Assembly (NCBI GenBank): GCA_934574045.1
Contig: CAKTMK010000002.1
Span: 1 to 64,000, forward strand
DNA length: 64,000 nt
From: an uncultured Oscillibacter sp.
GTDB taxonomy: Bacteria; Bacillota; Clostridia; Oscillospirales; Oscillospiraceae
Direction of reading: 5' to 3'
The notes beneath the pieces were generated by a model. It ran no database searches. It saw only the letters and a list, made by a program, of their open reading frames with translations, and was not told the DNA's origin. The position numbers were made by a program, and so were the translations under genes. Of this stretch, positions 8,037 through 16,584 are shown piece after piece. How positions within the stretch are numbered: the stretch's first letter is position 1; each line of letters begins with the position of its first letter.

Positions 8037-9478
8037 GCCCGGGCCTCCTTCTGCTTTTTGTTCTCCTCCATGGCCTCGACCAGACCCTGCACGCGGGTCT
8101 CGTACTGGGCCTCATTGAAGTTGCGGGGATCGGCCTGATCGCCGTCAAAGCCGGCGCAGGGGACGCCCAGATCCTTCGTGAAGCGGCGCTGCATCTCGGC
8201 CATGTAGCCGGACCAGGGCTTGCAGGAGCGGTTGTAGTGGACCAGAACGCCGTCCACCTTATTGTCGCGGCAGATGCCCTCGCGCCAGTCGACGCCCTGC
8301 TCAATGCAGACGCTGTTGGGGGCCTTGTAATAGGCGCGGGCCATCTCGTCGAGGTTGTTGTAAACGAAGCCGAACGCCGGCGCGTACACCACGGCGGTGA
8401 CGTTGACGCCGTGCTCCTTGAGGGGCTTGAAGAGGTTGGGCAGCTTGGGCCAGCAGGGGATGCCCTCGAACATCACGCGGTACTGCTCGGGGAACGGCGT
8501 GGTGCTCTTGTGCTCCTTGACGGCCTGCTCCAGATCCTGATCCAGCAGCTCGAACGCCTCGGCCGCGGCCACCTTGCCGCGGGCGGTGACCACGTCGGCC
8601 ATGTGGTTGAACAGGTCGAAGCCGCTGTACGGAGCGGGCTTGTACTGCAGGTAGTCGCACACCTTCAGCCACGCCTTGGCGGTGCGGTTGGCGTTGGCGC
8701 AGGCCTGCTCGAACTTCTTCTCGTCGAACTTCTTGCCGGTGAGCTTCTCCAGCTTGTGGATGGCGTCGTCAAACTGGGCGCGGACATAGGCCACGTTGGA
8801 ATCGTGGACGTCCACGGTGTTGTTGTAGGGGATGTCGATCATGATGAGGGGGATGTTGCGCATCCGGGCGATGTTCTCATACCACTTGGTCATGCAGTTG
8901 CAGATGTTGTTGCAGCAGAGCACGAAGTCGGGCTGAGGCATCCGCATCTGGCGGTAGGGCTTGATGGCCTCGCGGCGCAGATCCTTCTCCCGGCCGTCGG
9001 GCAGGGCCTCGATCTCGTAGATATCATCCAGCACGGTGTAGGGCTGCATGGTCTTGGGGTCCTTCTTGGGCTTGCCGGTCTCGGGGTCGATGACCACCTT
9101 GCCGTTCTCGTCCTTGAGGGGCTTGCCGCTGTTGGGGTTGATGATGTACTCGCCGGTGGTCAGATCGATCTTGCGGGAGGCGCGCTTTCCGGCGGCATAG
9201 GCCAGAGAAATGCGGGCGTAGCCGCAGATATCGTTGTCAAAGCCCAGATCCTCGGCAGCCTGGCACATGATCTCGCCGTCGCGGTTGGCGGCGATGCCGG
9301 CGGCCTGGTTCTCGGGGTACATGATGTTCAGGTCAAAGGCCTCCGCCAGCTCACAGGGGAACTTGGAGCTGGACCAGCCGACCAGCTTGCCGTCCGCGTG
9401 AGCCTGACGCGCGTCTGCGTAGACATCCTCGACGACTTTGCGCAAAGCCAAGACGCCGGGACTTACCGTTTTTGCCAT
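8033..9478 (-). CDS. hgdA: (R)-2-hydroxyglutaryl-CoA dehydratase, alpha subunit
   Basis: This is the larger component D subunit (481 residues; about 477 in characterised Acidaminococcus-type enzymes). Diagnostic blocks are GWSSSKFPCELAE, YPENQAAGIAANRDGE, PDFVLCCNNICNCMTKWYEN (cluster cysteines), HYNRSCKPWSGYM and GFDGDQADPRNFN. The loop with repeated GKP..D..GK motifs near residue 110 is also a normal feature of the family. A clear Shine-Dalgarno (GGAGG) precedes the ATG. It lies 50 bases after hgdC. Confidence 0.96.
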   Translation of the reverse strand: MAKTVSPGVLALRKVVEDVYADARQAHADGKLVGWSSSKFPCELAEAFDLNIMYPENQAAGIAANRDGEIMCQAAEDLGFDNDICGYARISLAYAAGKRASRKIDLTTGEYIINPNSGKPLKDENGKVVIDPETGKPKKDPKTMQPYTVLDDIYEIEALPDGREKDLRREAIKPYRQMRMPQPDFVLCCNNICNCMTKWYENIARMRNIPLIMIDIPYNNTVDVHDSNVAYVRAQFDDAIHKLEKLTGKKFDEKKFEQACANANRTAKAWLKVCDYLQYKPAPYSGFDLFNHMADVVTARGKVAAAEAFELLDQDLEQAVKEHKSTTPFPEQYRVMFEGIPCWPKLPNLFKPLKEHGVNVTAVVYAPAFGFVYNNLDEMARAYYKAPNSVCIEQGVDWREGICRDNKVDGVLVHYNRSCKPWSGYMAEMQRRFTKDLGVPCAGFDGDQADPRNFNEAQYETRVQGLVEAMEENKKQKEARA

Positions 9479-9528
9479 AATTCTTTTTCCTCCTTATTTA
9501 TCCTCATGAGCGCAAGGCCAAACAAGGT

Positions 9529-10320
9529 CTACTGCTCTTTGCGGCATTTCTGAAATGCGAACAGCGCCGCGCCCAGCGCGCCGTTGTACTGCGTAAGGGG
9601 CGAGGTGTGGATGGTGTGGCCCAGCGCCTCCTGCAGCGCGGAGACCACACCGCCGTTCTGCGCCACGCCGCCGGTCATGACCACCGCGTCCCGCACGCCG
9701 ATGCGGTTGGCAAGGCCCACCACGCGGGAGGCCACGGAGCGATGGATGCCGCGGATGATGTCCCGCCGGTCCGCGCCCTTGGCGAGCTGGCTGATGACCT
9801 CGCTCTCGGCGAACACGGTGCAGGTGGAGCTGATCTCCACATTCTGCGTGGACTGGGCGCCAAGCTCGGCAAGCTCACTGACCTTGACCTCCAGCACCCG
9901 GGCCATCACGTCGAGAAAGCGGCCCGTTCCGGCGGCGCACTTGTCGTTCATGGCGAAATTCACCATCACGCCGTTTTCGATCTCAAGGATCTTCACGTCC
10001 TGTCCGCCGATGTCGATCACGGTGTGAACGTCCGGAAACAGGAAGTGGGCGCCCTTGGCGTGGCAGCTCAGCTCGCTCATCTGGCTGTCGGCGATCTCCT
10101 CCAGCGAGTTGCGCCCGTAGCCGGTGGCCAGAACGAAGTCCATGTCCGCCCGCTGCATTCCCGCGGCCTCCAGCACCTCGCTGATGGCCCGGGCGGGACC
10201 GCTGGTCCCCGCGCCCACGCCCACCAAAGACTTGGCCACGATGTCCTTTCCGTCCCGGAGGATGATGCACTTCGATGCGGTGGAGCCCACATCAATGCCC
10301 ATTGTGTAAATCGTTTTCAT
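9529..10320 (-). CDS. hgdC: 2-hydroxyglutaryl-CoA dehydratase activator (component A)
   Basis: HgdC is an oxygen-sensitive ATPase of the ASKHA fold that injects one electron into HgdAB. It has 263 residues, with GIDVGSTASKCIILRDG at the N-terminus (phosphate-1 loop), MNDKCAAGTGRFLD and SSTCTVFAESEVIS (the two cysteines that hold the bridging [4Fe-4S] cluster) and MTGGVAQNGGVV (adenosine motif). The start at 10320 has AAGGAG at good spacing, and the longer upstream reading was rejected. The stop is TAG, and the next gene's ribosome site follows at once, which shows that TAG acts as a stop in this genome. It is the first gene of the hgd-gcd operon. Confidence 0.96.
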   Translation of the reverse strand: MKTIYTMGIDVGSTASKCIILRDGKDIVAKSLVGVGAGTSGPARAISEVLEAAGMQRADMDFVLATGYGRNSLEEIADSQMSELSCHAKGAHFLFPDVHTVIDIGGQDVKILEIENGVMVNFAMNDKCAAGTGRFLDVMARVLEVKVSELAELGAQSTQNVEISSTCTVFAESEVISQLAKGADRRDIIRGIHRSVASRVVGLANRIGVRDAVVMTGGVAQNGGVVSALQEALGHTIHTSPLTQYNGALGAALFAFQKCRKEQ

Positions 10321-10443
10321 AGCGGTTTCTCCTTGCGCCGGCCGGAAACGCAACACCTCTCCCGGCTGCTCTGCCGGGAAAAGTCCGTCTGAGGGCCGGC
10401 ATAAACCTGTAAAACTGGCTTTTTCCACTCTTTTATCATCATA

Positions 10444-10471
10444 AGAATAGCACAGGGGCGCAAATTGTAAA
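10444..10471 (-). promoter_or_regulatory. Promoter of the hgdC-hgdAB-gcd operon
   Basis: On the minus strand, TTTACA (10466-10471) and TATTCT (10444-10449) are separated by 16 bases, about 125 bases upstream of hgdC. The rest of the 10321-10687 gap holds a long untranslated leader and the hgdH terminator. Confidence 0.7.
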
Positions 10472-10596
10472 TACTGCCGTGCGCTAAAAAATTAGCATAT
10501 CTTGCTTTTCCCTGTTGGAGTTCGCCAATTTTAACGAGCATTAAACCTGAAATTTGACAGATCCGTACAGAGCCATGTCCGCGCGGACCGCCGATT

Positions 10597-10640
10597 CAAA
10601 AGCCGGCCGCCTGCCGAATAGGGTTCAGCAGACGGCCGGC
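10597..10640 (-). terminator. Terminator of hgdH
   Basis: GCCGGCCGCCTGC (10602-10614) pairs with 10628-10640 with one mismatch. On the minus strand the stem is followed by TTTTG. It separates hgdH from the hgdC promoter. Confidence 0.8.
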
Positions 10641-10687
10641 GATTGGGAAACCCGCGGCTCGGGTACCGCGCGTCCCGAAAAAGTGCC

Positions 10688-11656
10688 TCAGATCTTGTTG
10701 GCCGGGCAGACAACGGGACGCCCGTAGCAGATGTTGACAAGATCCGTGGCGCAGGAGGTGCAGCAGTTGATAACGGACTCCTCCGTGGTGGCCGCGGTGT
10801 GCGGGGTCAGGACCACGTTGTCCATGTCCAGCAGCTGGCGGCTGTTCTCGCACAGCGGCTCGGGCTCGTACACGTCCAGACCCGCGCCGAACAGAACGCC
10901 GGTCTTCAGGGCCTCGACCAGCTCCTCCTCGCGGATCAGGCCGCCGCGGGCCACGTTCAGGAAGATGGCGCGGGGCTTCATCATCTTGAACTGCTCCATG
11001 CCCACGGTGTGCTCGGTGGCGGGCATCAGGGGCAGGTGGATGGAAACGAAGTCGGCGGTCTTCCAGATCTCCTCGGCGCTGTCCTTCAGCTCGATGGGCA
11101 GGCCGTTGAGCTGCTCCTTGGTCACATAGGGATCATAGCCGATGACCTTCATGCCCAGACCGTTGATGCATTTGCCGGCAAACAGCTTGGAGATGCGGCC
11201 GCAGCCGATCAGGCCCAGCGTCTTGCCCTGAACCTCGACGGTGTTCTCAAGGCCCATGCGCACGAAGAAGTTGCCATTGCGGAACTGACGGTCCACATAG
11301 TTGAAGCGGCGGGCGGTCATCATCAGCAGCATGACGGCGTGCTCAGCCACGGCGTTGGCGTTGCCGGCGGGAGCGAAGACCACCTGAATCTTCTTGGAGG
11401 TGGCGTAGTCCATGTCGATGTTGTCAAGGCCGGCGCCCTGCTTGCCGATGCCCTTCAGGTTGGTGCACACGTCCATCATGGCGGCGGTGACCGGCTCGGT
11501 GCGGCACATGATCACGTCGGGCTGATACTCTTTCAGCTCCTTGAGATACAGCTCCTCGCCCAGGCCGCTGGCGACCTTGACTTCCACATCGTTGTTGGTA
11601 AAGATCTGGGTCGCAACGTCGCTGAGGTGGGTCGTGTAGTATACCTTGAATTTCAT
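10688..11656 (-). CDS. hgdH: D-2-hydroxyacid dehydrogenase, probable (R)-2-hydroxyglutarate dehydrogenase
   Basis: This NAD-dependent enzyme probably reduces 2-oxoglutarate to (R)-2-hydroxyglutarate, the entry step to the dehydratase pathway. It has 322 residues of the D-isomer 2-hydroxyacid dehydrogenase family. The Rossmann motif GLIGCGRISKLFAGKC is followed by the catalytic trio: Arg in NVARGGLI, Glu in GLDVYEPEP and His in LTPHTAATT. The sequence is phosphoglycerate-dehydrogenase-like, so the 2-hydroxyglutarate role rests on its place between the hgd genes and the AraC regulator. SerA-like activity cannot be excluded. It is transcribed alone, with its own promoter and terminator. Confidence 0.82.
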   Translation of the reverse strand: MKFKVYYTTHLSDVATQIFTNNDVEVKVASGLGEELYLKELKEYQPDVIMCRTEPVTAAMMDVCTNLKGIGKQGAGLDNIDMDYATSKKIQVVFAPAGNANAVAEHAVMLLMMTARRFNYVDRQFRNGNFFVRMGLENTVEVQGKTLGLIGCGRISKLFAGKCINGLGMKVIGYDPYVTKEQLNGLPIELKDSAEEIWKTADFVSIHLPLMPATEHTVGMEQFKMMKPRAIFLNVARGGLIREEELVEALKTGVLFGAGLDVYEPEPLCENSRQLLDMDNVVLTPHTAATTEESVINCCTSCATDLVNICYGRPVVCPANKI

Positions 11657-11734
11657 GACGATTCCTCCACAAATCCAATTTTTCGGCGCGGCAGGATGGC
11701 TTCGCCCGCGCCTGTTTTCACTTTTTGTAAGGTC

Positions 11735-11763
11735 ATCATAGCGTACTTTTTGAAATTTTGCAA
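11735..11763 (-). promoter_or_regulatory. Promoter of hgdH
   Basis: On the minus strand, TTGCAA (11758-11763) and TATGAT (11735-11740) are separated by 17 bases, about 80 bases upstream of the hgdH start. Confidence 0.8.
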
Positions 11764-11850
11764 GTATTCCTGCAAAAGAAACCTCCGTTTTTCATCATTT
11801 CTGTCAGTTTCGCCCGCTTTCATGCCCGGTTTTCGTCATTTCGCAGAACA

Positions 11851-11897
11851 AAATCCTCCTATTTTTAGGCTTTCTTCCGGAAAATAGGAGGATTTTT
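11851..11897. terminator. Bidirectional terminator at the 3' side of the araC-type gene
   Basis: AAATCCTCCTATTTT (11851-11865) pairs perfectly with 11881-11895 over 15 bp around a 15-base loop, with T-rich flanks on both strands. It ends the araC-type transcript before hgdH. Apart from this and the hgdH promoter, I see nothing else in 11657-11956. Confidence 0.85.
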
Positions 11898-11956
11898 GAT
11901 TGATATTGCGGGGCAGCTGCGATTTGATGCATCAAAGCCTGCATCAGCGGCTGCAT

Positions 11957-12808
11957 TTACTGCCGTTCGCCCTGACTGAAGCGCTTGGCGTACTGCTTGG
12001 GCGGCAGGCCGGTCAGCGCCGTGAAGGTGCGGATGAAGTGCTCGTTGCTCTGAAAGCCCACGGCCTCCCCCGCCGCCTGCACCCGCTGGCCGTCCTGCAG
12101 CAGGCGGCGCGCCCGCAGGATGCGGGTGTTGATGACGTATTCCATTACGCTGAAGCCGGTGGCCTCCTTAAAGCAGTGGCTCAGATAATACTTACTGATG
12201 TAAAATTCCGAGGCGACCCGCTCCAGCGTCAGCTTTTCCGCCAGATGCTGCTGGAGGTATTCCAGCACCGCGCTGATCTGGAGGGCACCCTCCCGGTCGC
12301 CGGGGAGCGTCGGGTTCTCGATCTGGCACAGGCCGTCGGCCTGCCGCCGCCGGGGGGCGGCGGAGAGCGCCTGCAAAAGGAACTCTGACAGCAGCAGCAT
12401 CTGCCGCAGATCCGCGCCGAACTCCTCGCTCCGGCGGCCCTGCTCCCAGTCCAGCCGCTTGAGCAGGGTCAGCAGCTCGTTGTACCGCCCGCCCAGCTCC
12501 ACCATCCGTTCCGCCTCCTGCACCCGGCGGTAAAAGTCGGTCTGGGGCGCGGAGAGCGCGTGCAGCGTGGGGATGGGGATGTGGAGCACATAGCGTTCAT
12601 AAGGCTCGGACACCAGCGTTTTGTGCAGCGTGGCGTCCGGCAGGATAAAAAGTGCCGCTGGGCGGAGTGAATACACCTGATTTTCTACAAACATCTCTCC
12701 GCCCCGGGAAACCGGCATCAGAAACTCCACGCTCTCGTGAAAATGGGGGCGGTCCATAAACCAGGAATCGTCCCGGCTCATCTTCAGATAAAACGGCTGC
12801 GGCTGCAC
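11957..12808 (-). CDS. AraC-family transcriptional regulator
   Basis: A 283-residue regulator with an N-terminal cupin-like sensor (HFHESVEFLMPVSRGGEMFV, about residues 20-90) and a C-terminal AraC/XylS DNA-binding domain with two helix-turn-helix units (LTLERVASEFYISKYYLSHC and QAAGEAVGFQSNEHFIRTF). It sits between hgdH and the divergent gctAB genes, so it probably controls the glutamate fermentation locus. The ligand is unknown: a pathway acid such as 2-hydroxyglutarate or glutaconate is a guess. The C-terminal GLPPKQYAKRF is typical of the family. Confidence 0.9.
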   Translation of the reverse strand: MQPQPFYLKMSRDDSWFMDRPHFHESVEFLMPVSRGGEMFVENQVYSLRPAALFILPDATLHKTLVSEPYERYVLHIPIPTLHALSAPQTDFYRRVQEAERMVELGGRYNELLTLLKRLDWEQGRRSEEFGADLRQMLLLSEFLLQALSAAPRRRQADGLCQIENPTLPGDREGALQISAVLEYLQQHLAEKLTLERVASEFYISKYYLSHCFKEATGFSVMEYVINTRILRARRLLQDGQRVQAAGEAVGFQSNEHFIRTFTALTGLPPKQYAKRFSQGERQ

Positions 12809-12894
12809 GGTGGTCGCTCCTTTCCAGCGCTGCGTCCCTGCGGTGCAAAGGACGTCAAAAACAACATCCGCTAACTTTTTCGCGCAAATATTCC

Positions 12895-12925
12895 TTTACA
12901 GCGGGTGGTTGTATGATACTATGAT
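12895..12925 (+). promoter_or_regulatory. Candidate promoter of gctAB in the divergent araC-gctA gap
   Basis: TTTACA (12895-12900) is followed after 16 bases by TACTAT (12917-12922) and after 19 bases by TATGAT (12920-12925). Neither pairing is ideal, which fits an activator-dependent promoter next to the AraC-type gene. The start codon of gctA is at 13000. Confidence 0.55.
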
Positions 12926-12999
12926 AAATGACTCTCTGCGAAAATACAAGTCCTTTTGTGCAATTCCGACAGGAAAAACTATGATGTGGAGGCAATCTT

Positions 13000-14100
13000 A
13001 TGGGAAAAGTTTGCACGCTCTCCGAGGCTGTTGCCAAGTATGTGAAGAGCGGAGACACCATCTGCTTCGGCGGCTTCACCACGAACCGCAAGCCCTATGC
13101 TGCGGTTTATGAGATCCTGCGCCAGGGGCAGAAGGATTTCACCGTCTGGGCCGGTCCCGCCGGCGGCGACTGGGACATGATGATCGGCGAGGGCCGCGTC
13201 AAGGCCTATATCAACTGCTACACCGCAAACTCCGGCTATACCAACGTTTCCCGCCGGTTCCGCGCGGCCATCGAGGCCGGCAAGCTGACCTATGAGGACT
13301 ATTCTCAGGACGTGCTCATGCTCCAGCTCCACGCCGCGTCTCTGGGCCTGCCCTTCCTGCCCGTGCGCCTGATGAACGGCTCCGGCCTGACGGAGTACTG
13401 GGGCATCAGCAAGGAGCAGCGCGCCGCGCTGGACACCGTGGACAACGATAAGTTTGTCATGGTGGACAACCCGTTCAACCCCGGTGAGAAGGTCGTGGCC
13501 GTCCCCGTTCCCAAGCTGGACTGCGCCGTGATCCACGTGCAGAAGGCCTCTCCGGACGGCACCTGCATCATTGAGGGCGACGAGTTCCACGACGTGGACA
13601 TCGCCGTGGCCGCCAAGCGCACCATCGTCACCTGCGAGGAGCTGGTGTCCAACGAGTACATCCGCCGCGATCCCACCCTGACCCGCATCTTCGGCGAGTG
13701 TGTCTGCGCCGTCGTCCACGCGCCCCACGGCGCATGGCCCGCCCAGTGCTACGGGTATTACGACGTTGACGGCAGCGCCATGAAGGAATATGACAAGGCC
13801 TCCAAGTATCAGGACGCCGAGGACGCCAAGGCCCAGCTGGCCAAGGCCGCGGAGAAGGCCGCCAAGGCCGCCGCCAAGAATCCGGACGACGCCAAGGCCG
13901 CCGAGGCTGCCGCCAAGGCGGAGGCCGCCGCCAAGGCCGCCGCGGACGGCACCGCCGTTCCCGAGACCTTCAAGGATTATCTGGACAAGTGGGTCTACAG
14001 CGTCAAAACGCACGAGGAGCTGCTGGACAAGGTCGGCGCTTCCCGCCTGATCGCCACCAAGAACGTTCCCGGCCTGGGCTATGCCGGCAAGATCCAGTAA
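13000..14100 (+). CDS. gctA: Glutaconate CoA-transferase subunit A, with an Ala/Lys-rich insertion
   Basis: GctA with GctB moves CoA from acetyl-CoA or glutaconyl-CoA to (R)-2-hydroxyglutarate. The N-terminal half is typical (GDTICFGGFTTNRKP, VWAGPAGGDWDMMIG), as is the end (KWVYSVKTHEELLDKVGASR, NVPGLGYAG). The protein has 366 residues against about 320 for characterised enzymes. The excess lies at roughly residues 274-320, an Ala/Lys/Glu-rich stretch (AKAAEKAAKAAAKNP and AAEAAAKAEAAAKAAADG) predicted to be helical and encoded by repetitive GCC/AAG codons. It interrupts the C-terminal region between YDKASKYQDAEDA and the ETFKDYLDKWVY block. GGAGG precedes the ATG. Confidence 0.93.
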   Translation: MGKVCTLSEAVAKYVKSGDTICFGGFTTNRKPYAAVYEILRQGQKDFTVWAGPAGGDWDMMIGEGRVKAYINCYTANSGYTNVSRRFRAAIEAGKLTYEDYSQDVLMLQLHAASLGLPFLPVRLMNGSGLTEYWGISKEQRAALDTVDNDKFVMVDNPFNPGEKVVAVPVPKLDCAVIHVQKASPDGTCIIEGDEFHDVDIAVAAKRTIVTCEELVSNEYIRRDPTLTRIFGECVCAVVHAPHGAWPAQCYGYYDVDGSAMKEYDKASKYQDAEDAKAQLAKAAEKAAKAAAKNPDDAKAAEAAAKAEAAAKAAADGTAVPETFKDYLDKWVYSVKTHEELLDKVGASRLIATKNVPGLGYAGKIQ

Positions 14101-14115
14101 GGGGAGGGCTTAAAA

Positions 14116-14922
14116 ATGTCTGACTACAAGAATTATACCAAACAGGAAATGCAGGCCTACGCCATCGCCAAGAACATCAAGGAGAACCAGATCGTCATCG
14201 TGGGCACGGGCCTGCCCCTGATCGGCGCGTCCCTCGCCAAGCGCGTGGTGTGCCCCTCCTGCCACCCCATCGTGGAGAGCGGCCTGATGGACTGCTCCCC
14301 CGTGGAGGTGCCCCGCAGCGTGGGCGACAACCGCTTTATGGCGCACTGCGCCGTCCAGTGGCCCAACATTCGCTTCATCGGCTTTGAGGCCAATGAGTGG
14401 CTCCACGACGAGGACCGCCTGATCGCCTTCATCGGCGGCGCTCAGATCGACCCGTACGGCAACGTGAACTCCACCTGCATTTACGGCAAGGGCGACTATG
14501 TCAAGCCCCAGACCCGCTTCACCGGCTCCGGCGGCGCCAACGGCATCGCCACCTACTGCAACACCATCATCATGATGCAGCACCAGAAGCGCCGCTTCAT
14601 GGACAAGATCGACTACATCACCTCCTGCGGCTGGATGGACGGCCCCGGCGGCCGCGAGCGCGCGGGCCTGCCCGGCAACCGCGGTCCCCAGATGGTGGTC
14701 ACGGATCTGGGCATCATGAAGTTCGACGAGCAGACCAAGCGGATGTACTGCGCGATCATGTTCCCCGGCGTCACGCCCGAGATCGTGCAGGAGAACACCG
14801 GCTTTGAGATCGACTGCTCCCGCGCCACCCAGATGGAAGGCCCCAGCGAGGAGATCATCCGCATCATCCGCGAGGAGATCGACCCCGGTCAGGCGTTCAT
14901 CAAGGTTCCCAAGGCGAAGTAA
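14116..14922 (+). CDS. gctB: Glutaconate CoA-transferase subunit B
   Basis: The catalytic subunit of the CoA-transferase has 268 residues. The nucleophilic glutamate is in HPIVESGLMD and falls at residue 54, the position known for the Acidaminococcus enzyme. Other family blocks are GTGLPLIGASLAKR, AVQWPNIRFIGFEANEW and MFPGVTPEIVQENTGF. It follows gctA by 15 bases with a GGGGAGGG ribosome site, so the two are co-transcribed. A 15-bp terminator hairpin lies just past the stop. Confidence 0.96.
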   Translation: MSDYKNYTKQEMQAYAIAKNIKENQIVIVGTGLPLIGASLAKRVVCPSCHPIVESGLMDCSPVEVPRSVGDNRFMAHCAVQWPNIRFIGFEANEWLHDEDRLIAFIGGAQIDPYGNVNSTCIYGKGDYVKPQTRFTGSGGANGIATYCNTIIMMQHQKRRFMDKIDYITSCGWMDGPGGRERAGLPGNRGPQMVVTDLGIMKFDEQTKRMYCAIMFPGVTPEIVQENTGFEIDCSRATQMEGPSEEIIRIIREEIDPGQAFIKVPKAK

Positions 14923-14946
14923 ATCCCCCATCTGACTGCACAGTCT

Positions 14947-14979
14947 GCGCGGCCGGACGGCAGAGCCGTCCGGCCGCGC
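14947..14979 (+). terminator. Terminator after gctB
   Basis: A perfect 15-bp stem (14947-14961 with 14965-14979) around an AGA loop, followed by a short pyrimidine-rich tract. It lies 24 bases past the gctB stop. Confidence 0.75.
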
Positions 14980-15026
14980 TGTCTCTATTCCGTACCCACC
15001 CTATCCGCCGACCGAAGGAGGTTTCC

Positions 15027-15902
15027 ATGCTGCACTATTCCGGGGCCGTATACCGTCCCCCCAGCGAGGCGCACAGCCTCATCATCCAAGTCACCGTGGG
15101 ATGCAGCCACAACAAATGCGCCTTCTGCAATATGTACAAGGCCAAGCAGTTCGCCATCACGCCGGAGGAGCAGGTCCTCAGCGACCTGCGCTGGGCGCGG
15201 GAGCAGTACGCCCATGTGGAGCGCTTCTTTCTGGCCGACGGAGACGCGCTGATCCTGCCCACGGAGCGGCTGCTGGGCATCCTGCGCACCATCCGGGAGC
15301 TGTTTCCCGAGTGCCGCCGCATCTCCACCTACGCAAGCCCCAAGAGCATCCTGAAGAAAATGCCGGAGGAGCTGGCCGCCCTGCGGGCGGCGGGTCTGGA
15401 GTTCGCCTATCTGGGGCTGGAGAGCGGGAACGACGCGTTGCTCAAAAAGATCAACAAGGGCGTCACGGCGGCGCAGCAGATCGAGGCCGGGCAGAAGCTG
15501 AAATCTGCGGGCTTCACCCTGTCCGTCACCGCTATCAACGGCCTTGCCGGCTCCAATGGGGACTGGCAGGCCCACGCCAAGGACACCGCCGCCGCGCTGA
15601 ACGCCATGCGGCCGGACTTTATCGCCCTGCTGACCCTGCGCATCTACACCGGAACGCCCATGGCGGAGTGGATCGAGCGGGGCGAGCTGGTGATGCCCAC
15701 GCCCATGGAGCTGATCCGGGAATCCAAGCTGTTTCTGGAGCATATCGACTGCCCCGGCGCGGTGTTCCGCTCCAACCACGCCAGCAACTATCTGGCGCTG
15801 GCCGGAACGCTGAACGAGGATCGGGCGCGGCTGATCCGCCAGTGCGAGGACGCGCTGGCCGGAAACGCGCCGCTGCGCAAATACGTGGAGCTGGGCCGCT
15901 GA
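15027..15902 (+). CDS. Radical SAM protein of unknown function
   Basis: A 291-residue radical SAM enzyme. The cluster motif is C-x4-C-x2-C (Cys26, Cys31, Cys34 in GCSHNKCAFCNMY). Other SAM-fold landmarks are FFLADGDALILP and LEFAYLGLESGNDALLKKIN. It lacks an extra cluster domain or a recognisable substrate domain and resembles the stand-alone Elp3/MiaB/NifB-type proteins common in Clostridia. No neighbour explains its substrate: it sits alone between gctB and the convergent nrdG. A strong ribosome site (AAGGAGG) precedes the ATG. Confidence 0.85.
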   Translation: MLHYSGAVYRPPSEAHSLIIQVTVGCSHNKCAFCNMYKAKQFAITPEEQVLSDLRWAREQYAHVERFFLADGDALILPTERLLGILRTIRELFPECRRISTYASPKSILKKMPEELAALRAAGLEFAYLGLESGNDALLKKINKGVTAAQQIEAGQKLKSAGFTLSVTAINGLAGSNGDWQAHAKDTAAALNAMRPDFIALLTLRIYTGTPMAEWIERGELVMPTPMELIRESKLFLEHIDCPGAVFRSNHASNYLALAGTLNEDRARLIRQCEDALAGNAPLRKYVELGR

Positions 15903-15922
15903 GCGGGGCGAACCGCAAAAGC

Positions 15923-15958
15923 ACGGGCCGGGAGCGACGCTCCCGGCCCGTTTCGTTT
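15923..15958. terminator. Terminator between the convergent radical SAM and nrdG genes
   Basis: ACGGGCCGGGAGC (15923-15935) pairs perfectly with 15939-15951, followed by TTCGTTT. It serves the plus-strand gene and possibly nrdG. Confidence 0.8.
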
Positions 15959-15993
15959 ATGTTCTGCCTTCTTGCACGCAGACGGTCCGCCGG

Positions 15994-16512
15994 TCAGTCC
16001 TTCCACCAGACCGGCTCCCCCGCCGCCCGGGACGCGGCCACGTCCAGAAGCCGCTGGTTGGAGCTTCCCCGGAAGCGCAGGGAGATGTCGTGCTTGGCGG
16101 CGACGAATTCCCCATCCACCAGCACGTCCACCAGCGCCAGCAGCTCGTCCGTCGCCTCGCAGCGGGCGCGGCTTCCGCCGGTCAGCTCCTCCCACGTGTA
16201 GCCGGAGAAGGCCCACACCGTCTTGCCCGGGCACTCCTGCCGGACCCGGCGCAGAAAGGGCAGCAGCGCCCGCTGGTTCTCCGGCTCAAACGGCTCGCCG
16301 CCCAAGAGCGTCAGCCCGGAGACATACGGCTTTTGCAGCTCTTTTATCAGAAAGTCCTCGGTCTTTTTGTCGAACGGCTGCCCATACGCAAAATCCTGCG
16401 CCTCGGCGTTGAAGCAGCCGGGGCAGTGGTGGGTGCAGCCGGAGACGAACAGCGCCGTCCGCACCCCCGGCCCGTCGGCAATGTCGCAGGTCTTGATATT
16501 CGCGTAATTCAT
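15994..16512 (-). CDS. nrdG: Anaerobic ribonucleotide reductase activating protein
   Basis: This radical SAM activase installs the glycyl radical on NrdD. It has 172 residues; the cluster motif is C-x3-C-x2-C (Cys26, Cys30, Cys33 in SGCTHHCPGCFN). The NrdG signatures are TCDIADGPGVRTALFVSGC, LTLLGGEPFEP and WAFSGYTWEEL, with VDVLVDGEF near the C-terminus. It lies 72 bases after nrdD, with an intercistronic hairpin between them. Confidence 0.96.
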   Translation of the reverse strand: MNYANIKTCDIADGPGVRTALFVSGCTHHCPGCFNAEAQDFAYGQPFDKKTEDFLIKELQKPYVSGLTLLGGEPFEPENQRALLPFLRRVRQECPGKTVWAFSGYTWEELTGGSRARCEATDELLALVDVLVDGEFVAAKHDISLRFRGSSNQRLLDVAASRAAGEPVWWKD

Positions 16513-16534
16513 AGCTCGACCTCTTGAAGCCGCG

Positions 16535-16559
16535 CCCGCCGGACGGTTCGTCCGGCGGG
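16535..16559 (-). other. Intercistronic hairpin between nrdD and nrdG
   Basis: CCCGCCGGAC (16535-16544) pairs with 16550-16559 around a 5-base loop. There is no T tract on the minus strand, so it is more likely an RNA-stability or processing element than a terminator. Confidence 0.6.
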
Positions 16560-16584
16560 TGCCGTATTTTTCAGCAATTCGCGC

